NCBI RefSeq assembly: GCF_001577835.2
Contig: NC_029516.1
Coordinates: forward strand, 56,502,594-56,566,593
Length of the DNA: 64,000 nt
Source of the DNA: Coturnix japonica
Lineage: Eukaryota > Chordata > Aves > Galliformes > Phasianidae
Direction of reading: 5' to 3'
Of the stretch, positions 37,785 to 48,400 are shown in pieces. The first letter of the stretch is position 1; every line of letters begins with the position of its first letter. The translations under genes and the position numbers were made by a program. Under the pieces are notes generated by a model, which had not been told where the DNA came from, ran no database searches, and saw nothing but the letters and a program-made list of their open reading frames with translations.

Positions 37785-40700
37785 CTCAGTTTTTGGTCCA
37801 AATTCTCAGGTTATAAAAATTGCTTGACTGTGATCAACCATCATCCCCACCTTCGAGCAAGTCCCAGCTACTCCTCAGTACCCTCTACAGAGGAACCAGG
37901 ATACAGCTGGAGAACTGTGATAGTAAGTGAGCTAATTACTATGGACATAAACTGAAAATTGGCTGACTGTGATTTGTAATAGAAATAATTCTGCTGGCTC
38001 TATTGTAAATTCGGTCTGGCCAGGTTTAATTCAGGTGAAACCACACTGGGGTATATCAGCAAAACATATTTAATAGTCTTTCTTCAGGAATAAGTTTAGC
38101 TGTTTGGTGCTATTTTGGGGTTCATTATGTAAAACAACAACGAACAAACAAACTTTAGCCTGCAGAGACCACCTTCTTTCTGGAAGTGTGGCCTGCAGGA
38201 GTGGTGGGAAATGGGTGGTGCAGAGGAGATAATTTCAGGTAAATGAATTTCACAACAGCCCATTTTCAACCAGCAGATCAGTGAGAATCTAACATAGGAA
38301 TGACAAAGTCTCTCCTGAGACACAGTCCAGGTGGCCCTCATCTTGTATTGACTGATAGAGTATACTGCATGCCTTTGCGGCTGTGAAAAATCTGTGGGTC
38401 AGGGGATGAAAAGCTGCATTTTTAAGGCTTCAGGTAATTAATCCTAAAGTTGCCAACTCTTCACTGTCTTAATTCTTGAAGAACAGTGCAGCAGATTTTT
38501 ACGCAGATGATTCTGTCTACCATACGCTGCAGAATACTCCAGAAAGCCAAGTGATGCATGCTGCTGCTGTCCAGCCAAAAGCAGGGAAAGGTATGTAGAA
38601 AGAATATCCCTTGATAAGTGCATTGTGTTAATTTAAAATTCCCTTGATAGATCATGCTTTCTATGCTTTCCATGTTCTAGGGTTTTTTGTTCGTTTTTAT
38701 TGTTTTTTTACTTTTAATAGGTAAAGTAGATTAATATTTAACAACACCTAGAATACAAATGCAAATGTTCAGTTCCTGTCTGCTAAACCTTATACTTAAG
38801 AAAAATCTCCTCACTTCTCATTATCTCCTCTTGTATATTACATGGATAAATGAGCAAAGGATACATTTTCACTTCAAATCATTTCAGTTGAAGTCTCATA
38901 CAAAGAAGTACACTAATATTTTTAATCACTTTAATAACTTGTGTTATTATATGTGGTCCAGCAAGTAATGGCTTTCTCAAAGGTTTTTCACAGATGTTTG
39001 AATTGGATTTTATACCTTTCTCTGTTTAACATACAAATTACTTCTTAGCTTTTGTCACAAAAAAGGGAGCACACTTTGATAGGTGTTTTTGGGCTCCTTT
39101 CGACTGACCCCTACTTGAGTGGACATCTTTTTTGTAGAGAACAGGTCAGGTGCCCATTGTCATCATTGTACTTCGGTTCTTGCATTCATTCTCGGCTTTT
39201 CATCCCATGGGATTTGGCATCCTTTCTATGACTCTACTGGATGAGATTTCCACTCTGAGCTATTGTACCTACTTTTGACTGTGGGGTCCTTTTGAGCAGC
39301 TTCCTAATTTTCTTCCTTTTTGAAATCCCCTTCTCTTAACTTTAACCACATGCTGTCAGTTTTTGGTATCATCCCTTCCCACTGATGGTGAGTACTATGG
39401 TTTCTGTTGCTTACTAGCTCAGCTACTACAGCTTCCTCAGGACAGTGAGAAGAATAATCTCTTCTGTTTACTCTGTACCTATACAATTTTAGTCCTCTTT
39501 AGCCCTTGTTGATGCATGAGAGGTTATCTGTACAATAGCAAGTAGTGTGGCCCTTTAGGAATAGATTTGTAGATGAAACAACCAGCACTGAGGACCTAAT
39601 GTCCATGTTTCATGTGTTTCACAGTGGTTATTAGGGCTATATCAAGGATAATCACAAGCTCTGAAATTTACAGTGACTTAAATATGCTTCTGGAAAGCAC
39701 CTTCAAATCTGGTTTCTTCTGAAACAAGTCCAGTTCATGCATTTCAAGACCATTCCTTTTTATGAACTAAAGCATGGTGGGTGGAGACAATCAAGAGAGA
39801 AATTCAAAAGACACATTCAGAGAGAATTAAGCTGCTTTAGGTCAGTTCAGCACAGAAACTTAATTCAGATGCTCTGGGGATCTTCTGGAGGAGCTCCTTC
39901 CCTCCAGTGACCACACAAGAACCTACATAAACTAGCTTGGACTTATGCTGTGCCACAGTTTGAGGACAGGCAGTGAACACTGCTGACTTATGCAGCGTGA
40001 AGGTCCATGCATTAATTCCAGCTTAAATTGGTGTGTTCACATGATGTAGGGCTTCAGGGATAATAGTTGGGGCATAGAAACACATTCTCAGTAGCACATA
40101 TGAACCCTCGTGCATTCTCAAACCAAGACATCAGCTAGAGAAAGAAGTATGTGTGTGTGAGTGTGTGAGTGTGTGTGTGTGTCTAGAAATAAAATCTTGG
40201 ACAGAAGTGACAGCTGAGTGAAGAGGACAGACAGCATGAAGTCTGAGATGCTGGTACATACAAGGTCACACAGTTGTTTTTCTGAGGACTCAGTCTACAG
40301 TAGCTAGACGCTCTGATGAACAGAAAAAAACATCCAGATGTCCCCATTATTTTATTCATTCTAACGTAGGTTCATAGGATTATAGGATAACTCAGGTTGG
40401 AGGGGATCTAAGGATGTCACCCACTATGATTCAGGCCTGCTGTGTCCAGGCAGTCTTCTGTTTGCTTTTAAGCTACTCACTTTGGTAATATTATATGCAT
40501 GTATAGTAAAAAAAATGTACTTCCAGCTACAGGCCAATTTTTATTTAGATCCTGAAAATTTATAGTTTTTTTTTTTTTTTGGAAAGTACCTCTGTTTTTA
40601 GGATCTTCTTCTTCCTAGTCTGGCCACTTCTCTCCTATTTCCTTATCACCAGAAGCAGAGTTACTGTCATCCCTAACAGATGTCTTGACTCGACCTCACT

Positions 40701-41937
40701 GTTCCTTAGCAACTGTCACTTTTCCCCAGCCTTTAGTTTAAAATAGACATGCAAGACAAGACTATGAAATTTAGGTGCAGCTGCTTGTTTCCACTTTTGT
40801 TGAAGTGGAAGCCGTTCTTCTGCATATACTCTCCTTTCTGCAAAATGTTCCTCTTTGTCTCATAATCTTCAATTCTTCCTCCTTATGGTAGCTTCTTGGT
40901 CACCCTTGGCTCAGTGAAAGGAACTAGGAGTGCTTCAAAGAGAGGGACCTGCAAGACCAAAGTGAAACTAAATAAGCCTTACTATGAACTTAAGTTTGAG
41001 AGCTAAACCTGTGGGAAGAAGAATTCACTTAAATGACAAATATTTCTTCCTTTATTCTGCATTGGAAGGCAAGTTGAAACTTCTGCATGCTATTAGAAAT
41101 ACAGGTGTGCAAGAAGGTATAGCTCTTTATTGACTAGATAAGACTCATAATGCAAAACTAGCTTGCTTTTCCTTCTTGCTCACTCCTTCTTCTATCAGAG
41201 ACTATCTTGCTTCCTCAAAAACAGTCCTGAAAAAGCCATCAGAATTGGTTCATCTCAAAATCTTTGAGTTCTGATTAAGAAGAGAAAGTGTTTATTAAAA
41301 AGCATTCAGATTGGACCTTCAAAACTTGTTGCCAGCACTGACTGAGGACATGATTTCCTGCAAAGTGTTTGTCTTTTTGACTTTTTGACAGGTTAATAGG
41401 TTTACCTATGCTTTTTCCTTCAAGATCTTTTCCAGGAATAAGATAACTGCTTACCTTTTAAAACAAGCATGAGTTCCGTTCTGACCTTTTTTACTTTATT
41501 TCTTAATAGGTAGAAAAAAGCTTCGTCTTTTTGAGTACCTCCACGAGTCTCTGTATGATCCAGCCATGGCAAACTGCATCCAGTGGGTGGATAAGCCCAA
41601 TGGTGTCTTCCAGTTTGTCTCCAAAAACAAGGAGAAACTTGCAGAGCTGTGGGGAGAAAGAAAGGGAAACCGCAAGATCATGACGTATCAGAAAATGGCC
41701 AGAGCACTGAGGAATTATGGAAGAACAGGTGAAATTATTAAAATTCGAAGGAAGCTGACATACCAGTTCAGCGCTGTTGTTTTACAAAGACTTGCTCCAT
41801 CCTATTTCTTGGGAAAAGAAACTGTTTATCATCCATACATTCAGCCTAACCAAGAATATCAGTGTGCAGATGACTGGACCAACTACAACAGTTACATGTT
41901 TAACAATGGTTATGCATTACAGCATGCTAACAGCTAG
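35404..41937 (+). CDS. SPIC: SPIC, ETS-family transcription factor SPI-C (5 coding exons)
   Basis: Coding exons: 35404-35406, 35879-35972, 37810-37922, 38482-38590, 41510-41937. All junctions are GT-AG and in phase, giving 747 nt = 248 residues plus stop, the same length as human SPIC. N-terminal landmarks match the human protein: [20 protein letters not shown] (1-20), VINHHPH (40-46), WRTVI (66-70) and NSAADFY (71-77). The ETS domain occupies about 108-195, from [13 protein letters not shown] to RRKLTYQFS. It includes the recognition helix MARALRNYG with the DNA-contacting R171 and R174. SPI-C binds PU-box GAGGAA sites. In mammals it is needed for splenic red-pulp macrophages and iron recycling, and it antagonises PU.1 in B cells. 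The 18-residue C-terminus is Asn/Tyr-rich, as in the family. The Spi-C paralogues PU.1 and SPI-B are excluded by the N-terminal match and overall length. Confidence 0.96.
36085..36152 (+). repeat. CR1 LINE 3' fragment in SPIC intron 2
   Basis: Short sense CR1 3' terminus: 'ttggaactagatgattgt', 'aggtcccttccaaccca', 'ttctgtgatg'. Only about 70 bases remain. Confidence 0.75.
37660..37782 (+). repeat. (GTTT)n and (CT)n tract ahead of SPIC exon 3
   Basis: A run of GTTT-type repeats (about 37667-37740) is followed by about 12 CT units (37749-37773) and then nine T (37774-37782). It lies just upstream of the acceptor of SPIC exon 37810-37922 and forms its extended polypyrimidine tract. A second AG at 37788-37789 lies between the tract and the in-frame acceptor. 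Confidence 0.9.
40149..40182 (+). repeat. (GT)n dinucleotide microsatellite
   Basis: About 17 GT units, interrupted twice by GA, lie in SPIC intron 4. Confidence 0.9.
40366..40425 (-). repeat. CR1 LINE 3' tail fragment
   Basis: Antisense CR1 tail 'gttcataggattataggat' followed by 'ctcaggttggaggggatcta', in SPIC intron 4. Confidence 0.65.
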
Positions 41938-43685
41938 ACATCACATGAACAGCCTGTAATACTTTCCAGCACAGGAACTCTTCTCTATACATAGCTTTTC
42001 CTATATCATATCATTCAAACACATGAAGAGAGCTTAAAAAATGATCTCAACTTACTTTGTTCCTTTTGAAGTTGTCAATAGTCATTGAATATTGAAGAAA
42101 AACAGCAGCTGTAGGGCAGGTTCTGTTCTCTGTGGCATTAATCAAAGGAAGTACAACAAATTCAAGCTAGTATATCCAAGGTAGGGATCAAGACTTTTGT
42201 CTGCAGTATGGATCAAAGATCCCATCCTGATAATGCTCATTCACTTTGTCAGTTCTGTGCATATCCCCAACTTTCCAATCAGAATGCAGATACTGTTGTA
42301 CTATAGCTCACAATTGGATACATGAGAATTAGGAAGGGAAGAGATTTGCCATCTGTGCTAAGCTACTGTCTGCTTTTTCATCAACACTCTTTATTAAGAG
42401 ATGATTTCTGAGTGAATCCCTGGCTGAACTATAGAGTCCACATGAAGGCGCACCTGTTGGCCAGGTTGTTAATCCTTAATCACTTATATTAACATATTTT
42501 AGAACAGATCCTGACACACAGCATTAGGATCACCAGGTGTGCATTTCGCTGTTGGCAGGGAATTCTTTGAGAAAGAGACCATACCATGGCAGAGTTAGCA
42601 AAGGATTATGCTTTTCATTAAGCTATTTACAGTTCTCCACCACTAATATGAGATGTCACACTTTTATCCATCAGTTCTATACTCAGCTGACAAACCAGCT
42701 TTGTTACATACAACCACCTGTGGAGTTATAGCTTTATATATAAAAATATGGTATTGCTTCTCCAGCTTTTTTTTTTTTTTTTTTTTAATTCATGGTGCTC
42801 TTGCTGAGAGACTCAGTTACACTCTTTCTGATATATCTGTTCCTTTGTGAGCTTGTATCATCATACAGTTTGGTTGTTGTGCTGAAATACTTCCATTTGA
42901 CTGCGTTCAACTTTGTATTCTGCATTTTGCTTCAAGTGACTGCTGGTTCAGGTAGAAAGAAAAAGAAAATAGATATTTGTGAAGAGGTATACACAGTGGC
43001 TTGATATGTTTCATGAAATTCACTGACATTAATAGTTAACCACTTGCTCTAAATCCTGCCTACATCTGCAGGGAAATCATTTTACATAATAGACATAATG
43101 CAACATTCTCCACTCTGGCAAAATTCAAGCTTTTGTGTTATTACTTTGGTTAAGATGAAGTATGTGTACCCTTAGAAATAAGAGGTATATTAAACAACAC
43201 TATGACCCAGGTTTTTTGTCATCAAACATCCCACAAGATAAGCAGGTCATAACTGTGTTGTTCATATTTTGGATGTAGTTTTCCATATGTTAACTTTTTA
43301 CACAAAATAGACACAAGTTGCCTCTAGTTGTATGTCACTGAGTCTGGATTCTGCTGTAGCACTGAATGTAGTGGGACTTTTACGAAGGACTTAGATCTTT
43401 AAGTCAGGATGCCCTCATTGTGTGAGCACTTAACTAAATACAACATTTTGAATATCATAATGTACATAAATTTGATGAGAAACTGCATGTTAAACACCTG
43501 TCACCAACTGTACTCTGACTTTGTGTTATTTACCAGGCTGGTAACATACACTGCAATAAGAATCTACCTTGTTGAAAATGCTTACTTTGTCAGCGTGTTT
43601 AGATTCACTTTTCTCAGCCTCATCTGCTTGTTAAGTAGATAAATCAAAAAGTAGAATAAAATACTTTTTAAGTTCCATTACCTTT
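41938..43685 (+). other. SPIC: Probable SPIC 3' UTR with polyadenylation signal
   Basis: The sequence after the SPIC stop is AT-rich with several ATTTA motifs and a T tract at about 42766-42787. The first well-placed AATAAA on the plus strand is at 43655-43660, which gives a 3' UTR of about 1.7 kb. I see no gene in it. The end is inferred from the signal alone. Confidence 0.5.
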
Positions 43686-44293
43686 TAATTCAAAATTAGC
43701 ATATAGCCATTAACATTCGCTTTGCACACAACTTGTAACCACATAAGAAGTTATAGCTAAAGTTGGGAGAACAGTACAAAACTGGGGAAAAAAAGCACAG
43801 GGTGAAGAACCTGGGGGAAGCTCAGGCAGGGGAAAAAGGAAAGAATCACTGAATTTGTGAAGAGGAAGAGAGGGAACTTGGAGTTAAGTAAAGCTAAGGA
43901 GAGAGTATGAGACAGAAGCCAAGACAGTGAATCAAAAAGATGAGGGAATGTCAGTGTCTGCTTATTTCAACTTGTGTTTGTAGGGGACAGATAGAAACTA
44001 AACAGCTTGTGGTTACTATAGGAAGGGATGCTAAATGATGGTGTGCATGAAACTAAGGGTACAAATACAACACACCAAGGGATGTGGTGGATCCTTTATT
44101 TATTGAAAACTTTAAACCATGGCTATATCCATTTCTGGGATACGCAGTAATGGTATTGTCCAAGAGTTAGAGTTTGATTCATTGATGTTGATGCATAAAT
44201 CTGCCAGGGGACGATGCAAGATCCATTAAAATAAAGAGCTGAAATGACCAGGTGATAATGTCATAGTCATATCATTGGATGTAACACTGAATG

Positions 44294-44643
44294 TTGGGAG
44301 AGGCTCAGGGAAGACCTTATTGACCTCTACAACAGCCTAAAAGGAGATTGTAGCAACATGGAGATAGGCCTCTTCTCCCAGGTAACAGTGATCGGATAAG
44401 AGGCAATGGCCTTAAGTCATGTGAGGGGAGGTTCAGGTTGGATATTAGGAAAAAATTATTCCCAGAATGAGCAGTGCTGCAGTGGCACAGGCTGCCCAGG
44501 GAGGTGGTAGAATAAACATCCCTGGAGGTGTTTCAGAGCTGTGTGGATGTGGCACTGACGTGGTCAGTGGGCATGGTGGGCATGGGCTGGTGGTTGGACT
44601 GGATCTTAGAGGTCTTTTCCAACCTTTATGATTCTATGATTCA
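44294..44643 (+). repeat. CR1 LINE 3' fragment
   Basis: Sense CR1 3' UTR of about 350 bases: 'gaccttattgacctctacaa', 'ggttcaggttggatattagg', 'caggctgcccagggaggtgg', 'tggtggttggactggatct', ending in 'tatgattctatgattc'. It is a well preserved copy. Confidence 0.93.
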
Positions 44644-44814
44644 AGGAAATGGGGTTACTGGTACTAGTCTGTCATGTAACTCCATATAAGAAAGCCAAGG
44701 TTACATGCAGAGACATAAGCAGAACTGGCTTGTAGCCAGGTGAAGCTCACTGATGCCAAGAAAGGCAGCTCCTTGTGCATCCCTCACCCTCCATCACTGT
44801 CCTTCAGTCCTCAG

Positions 44815-45130
44815 CCTCTGCGTTGCATCCCCTCCCTCCTGTCTCAGCGGGCTCGGACACCCGATGTGATCTCAGGAGTCTGACGCCCTGTCTGGAAGAG
44901 CTGCGCTTCTCCTGCGCGGGGCGGCTCTGAGCCCAGCAGGTGGCACCAACACGCAGCTTTTCACACACCATTCGCAGTGCGGGCAGTCCTCTGCCTACTC
45001 CCCTCGTCCTTAGTTCGTCTTTCGTTTTCTCCGAATACAATTTCCAGGCCAGTTCCAGAAAGTGTCATGACCAAATTAGAGGAGCTACATTCTGTTGGCA
45101 GATCCGCAGCTCTGCCCTCGCTGCTCTGGA
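44815..45130. promoter_or_regulatory. Orphan CpG-rich patch with an ISRE-like core
   Basis: About 300 bases with many CpG dinucleotides (for example 'tcctgcgcggggcggctct' and 'cgatgtgatctcagg') sit in CpG-poor intergenic DNA 7 kb beyond the SPIC stop. TTTCGTTTTC at 45020-45029 reads GAAAACGAAA on the minus strand, a GAAANNGAAA IRF/ISRE core. No exon of a known gene is visible nearby. It may be an enhancer, the promoter of an unannotated transcript, or a remnant of a GC-rich repeat. Confidence 0.35.
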
Positions 45131-45181
45131 CAGCAGACAGTTTTACAGCTGCGGTTCCATTCCTACTCCAGAATAAGTCTG

Positions 45182-45355
45182 GAATCACAGAATCGTTTCA
45201 GTTGCAAGAGACATCTGGTTCAACTCCTCTGCAATGAGCAGGAGGAATTCCTAGCTTCCAGCTGAGAAATCATAGAAACACGAAACAGTTTGGGTTGGAG
45301 GTGACCTTAAAGTCCATCCGTTTCCAACCCCCCGCTGTAAAGGGCTGCCTGGGGT
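45182..45355 (-). repeat. Two adjacent antisense CR1 tails
   Basis: 'ggaatcacagaatcgtttca' starts one CR1 3' end (about 45182-45245). 'catagaaacacgaaacag' with 'gggttggaggtgaccttaaa' starts a second (about 45268-45355). Both are short. Confidence 0.8.
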
Positions 45356-45359
45356 CCAA

Positions 45360-45392
45360 TTGATTTGATTTGACTTGATTTGATTTGAGTTT
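45360..45392 (+). repeat. (TTGAT)n short pentanucleotide repeat
   Basis: About six imperfect TTGAT units directly follow the CR1 tail at 45355. A looser repeat of TCATTGAGT follows to about 45455. Confidence 0.75.
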
Positions 45393-45455
45393 GATCAAGA
45401 GATCATTGAGTCCTAAAGTACTCATTGAGTACCTCAAGATCATTGAGTATTTGAT

Positions 45456-48400
45456 AAAGCAGGTAGCCTACAGTAGGTCACACAGGTAGGCATGCAGAAA
45501 AGATCTTGGGGCATTGTGTAGGACAAAGTCACTGGACAGTGACAGCAGGGGGCGCACACTTGGCTGGATTTTTAAGCCCAGCAAAGCTGGCAGCAAACGA
45601 CCAGCTAACCTCCTGCAAGTGGCACTTTGCAAATGGTCACTATCTGCCCAAGTAAGGACTTCTGCTGAAATCTGCCATTGCTTTGAAGCCTTTTCATCGA
45701 ACTTCTGCTTGTCTTACATGCTGACAATCTTTGAATTTCATGTTTTGGATCAAAACTTGTCAGCAGCGCTTATGAACTCTCCACTGGTTTATTCCAAAGA
45801 GGCCTCAGTTTTCAATACCTGTATAAAGTCCATTGCTAACAGCACAGAAACTAACATACATATCTTAGCATGACTCTTATTATATCACTTTCAACTGGAG
45901 ATTACATAGTGCTCTGTTAAAAATATCATTATCTCCATTGTATCTGCAGGGATAGAAGAGCACACATGGTGTGAGACCATCTGTGGGCTCATGACAACTG
46001 AATGACGGGACAGAAAGGAGAATGCCAGCATCCCTGAGCCTGTCTTGCAGTCATCTGCCACCAGTCAGGCCCAATTTGTTCTGGTCCAGCTTCTTGATGT
46101 TCCCGAGGCAGCAGAAGAAATAGGTACAAAAAATAGCAGAGTCCATCATATTTGTTAAAAGTACTCCAAAAAGACACTAGACAGTCCTCCTCTGGCACAG
46201 AACTGCACTTGGAGTGTGATATATTACCAATACACCCCAGATTTGAGATGCTGGATGTGCTAGAGAAGAAGGGCAGTTCTGGAGCAGATGAGCAGATTTT
46301 GCCTAAACAGTATTTGTTTTGCTCTTTCTCATAAAAGAGGATATTTTCACATATCCATTTGCAGCAGCAGTAAGCTTCAAGCCAGACAGCCTGGGTACAG
46401 GGACAACTTAAAATACCACTCTCCCATGGTGATATAGCACATAAGAGGCACCAGCCACCTTGTTAGGAAGTTGCACAATGAAAAGTCAGTGTTGATACAA
46501 TGGATTATAAGGTGAATTACAGTGTAACCAGGCCGTATTAGCAAGATGCCATCAAACTGCACACAGAGTGTAAGCTGATGGACGGAAAAGTGAATTCCTA
46601 ATATGACATTCCAGAAACACATAACCTGAGCCAAGGGTTCAAGAACCACAATGGAGTAAAAGAAAGACAGGTGGTTGTCATTATATCTCTTTGTAGACTT
46701 AAAGGTATTACTTATGTATGAGGAATATTAATGACGATTTAAAATGGAATGGAGCTGATCACTATGATACTATCTCTGGGCAGAATGCTGGTGAATCTGT
46801 GTAATGTATTTCTTTCAGATGAAGTGAAAATACAGCAGATCTGTTTGGAGTACTATCAGTGTATATTAGCCTAAGAGACTAGGTTGACTTTTTTGCCTCA
46901 TTAAGCAGAATTCAGTCACAATTAGAAGGTAGAGTTCTTTGCAGACTTGACTAGATTTGTTGGTCTAGACAAGATCCAAAAAGCATGAGATGGCTTTAAA
47001 AAATCCTGAGACTAGCTTAAATATAGTAATATTTGAATGATTCATTTTGCTGTTCAGCTTTAAATTCCTTGATTTCCACTCTGAACCCAACAGTGTTGAA
47101 TCTAAACTCTTTTCAAAAAAAGAATTCTGAGTCTGGAAGAGTTGAGATGGTTGGAAAAGTAGCACATTTGAAGAGATGAAGAATACCAAGAGAAACTCCA
47201 TACAAATAGCTATATGCTTCACGGTGGAAACAAACCCACTTATCACAATGGCTTGGCTGCTTGCAACCAGAGGCAGAAGCAAAACAATGCAGCCTTGATA
47301 TGGTCAATGGCCAGTGGATATCCGTGCAATCTCATTTCAAGGAAACAAAGGATCATATTTGAGAGGCTACAATTTCACCCAGCTTTTCCTGCCCTAATTT
47401 TCTTTTTGGTTCATTTTAGGCACCTGGATTACTTTGGATCCCTGAGGTCTGTAGAGCTTTCCAGTCTTCACAGTCTAAGGCGAAGAATTTCAGTGGCATT
47501 TTGGGATGCTGGGACAGGATCCAAAAAGCCTAATTGCCCATACCACTTGCTCAACAGTTGACAGTATTTAAACCAGATGGGAATCAAGCTTACACATCTC
47601 AGAGGGCCTTGGAAAATCTGAGCATATCCCTAAAAAAACACCCTGCAGTTTTCCCTTCATGCCACTATAAGATTATACCACATGCCATGAAAAGCCCACT
47701 AGAAGCAGAAAGAACTGGGCTGATTATGAAACATCAGGACCCAGAATCAAAGCCCACCTCTCCCATGTGTTTGGCTGCCTGGACTCATTGTGAGCTTTGA
47801 TAAATAGCTGGCTGACCTTCAGAAAACTGTGAAAAAATATCTACTTGAGAAGAAGCTGAAGGAATCCTCAGCAGAGTCTCCCTTCTTTGTTTGGGATCCA
47901 CATTTATGACCAGGATCACACTCTTGGGCTCTGCCTTGTCTGTGCTGCAGACATGCCATGTGTGGTCACCCTGACCCATAGGCTGATTTCTCAAACTGAG
48001 TTCAGGCTTTTCTTATCTCTATAGACTTGCCTGACCAGCATGGTACAGTGTCCCATTTGACCTGCTTACTGCTGCCAGCCCTGCTCTACTCACCTCAATT
48101 GGGGACTGTGGGGTTGTGTCTTTGTGAGGTATCTGCTTGATGTACTTAGTTACACTTAGCATCCCACTCCTCTTCCCTTGCAGAGTACTGTTATATCAGT
48201 ATTATTCTCTCCACTTGTGAAATTAATTCCTCTCAAGTGTCTGACAAATCCTTATTTATTCTAGAATAAGTGTTACACAAGTATACTTGTGAATGGTGGA
48301 AGTAGAAGTTCTATCAGTAGATTCTAAATAAACAAATCTACAGGTTTTGGACCACTGCAGACTGCAAGTAACAGGAAACACAAGCCTTCCTGTTTTGTGG

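Larger units (their letters stand above)
38591..41509 (+). other. SPIC intron 4
   Basis: This is a 2.9 kb intron with a GTATGT donor and a TTAATAG acceptor. It holds a (GT)n tract at 40149-40182, a 60-base antisense CR1 tail at 40366-40425 and a T tract near 40566-40581. I see no exon or other element. Confidence 0.85.

Noticed and set aside
45514-45873. 119-codon plus-strand open frame
   Set aside because: No recognisable domain. It lies in CR1-flanked intergenic DNA with no promoter or splice signals that fit.
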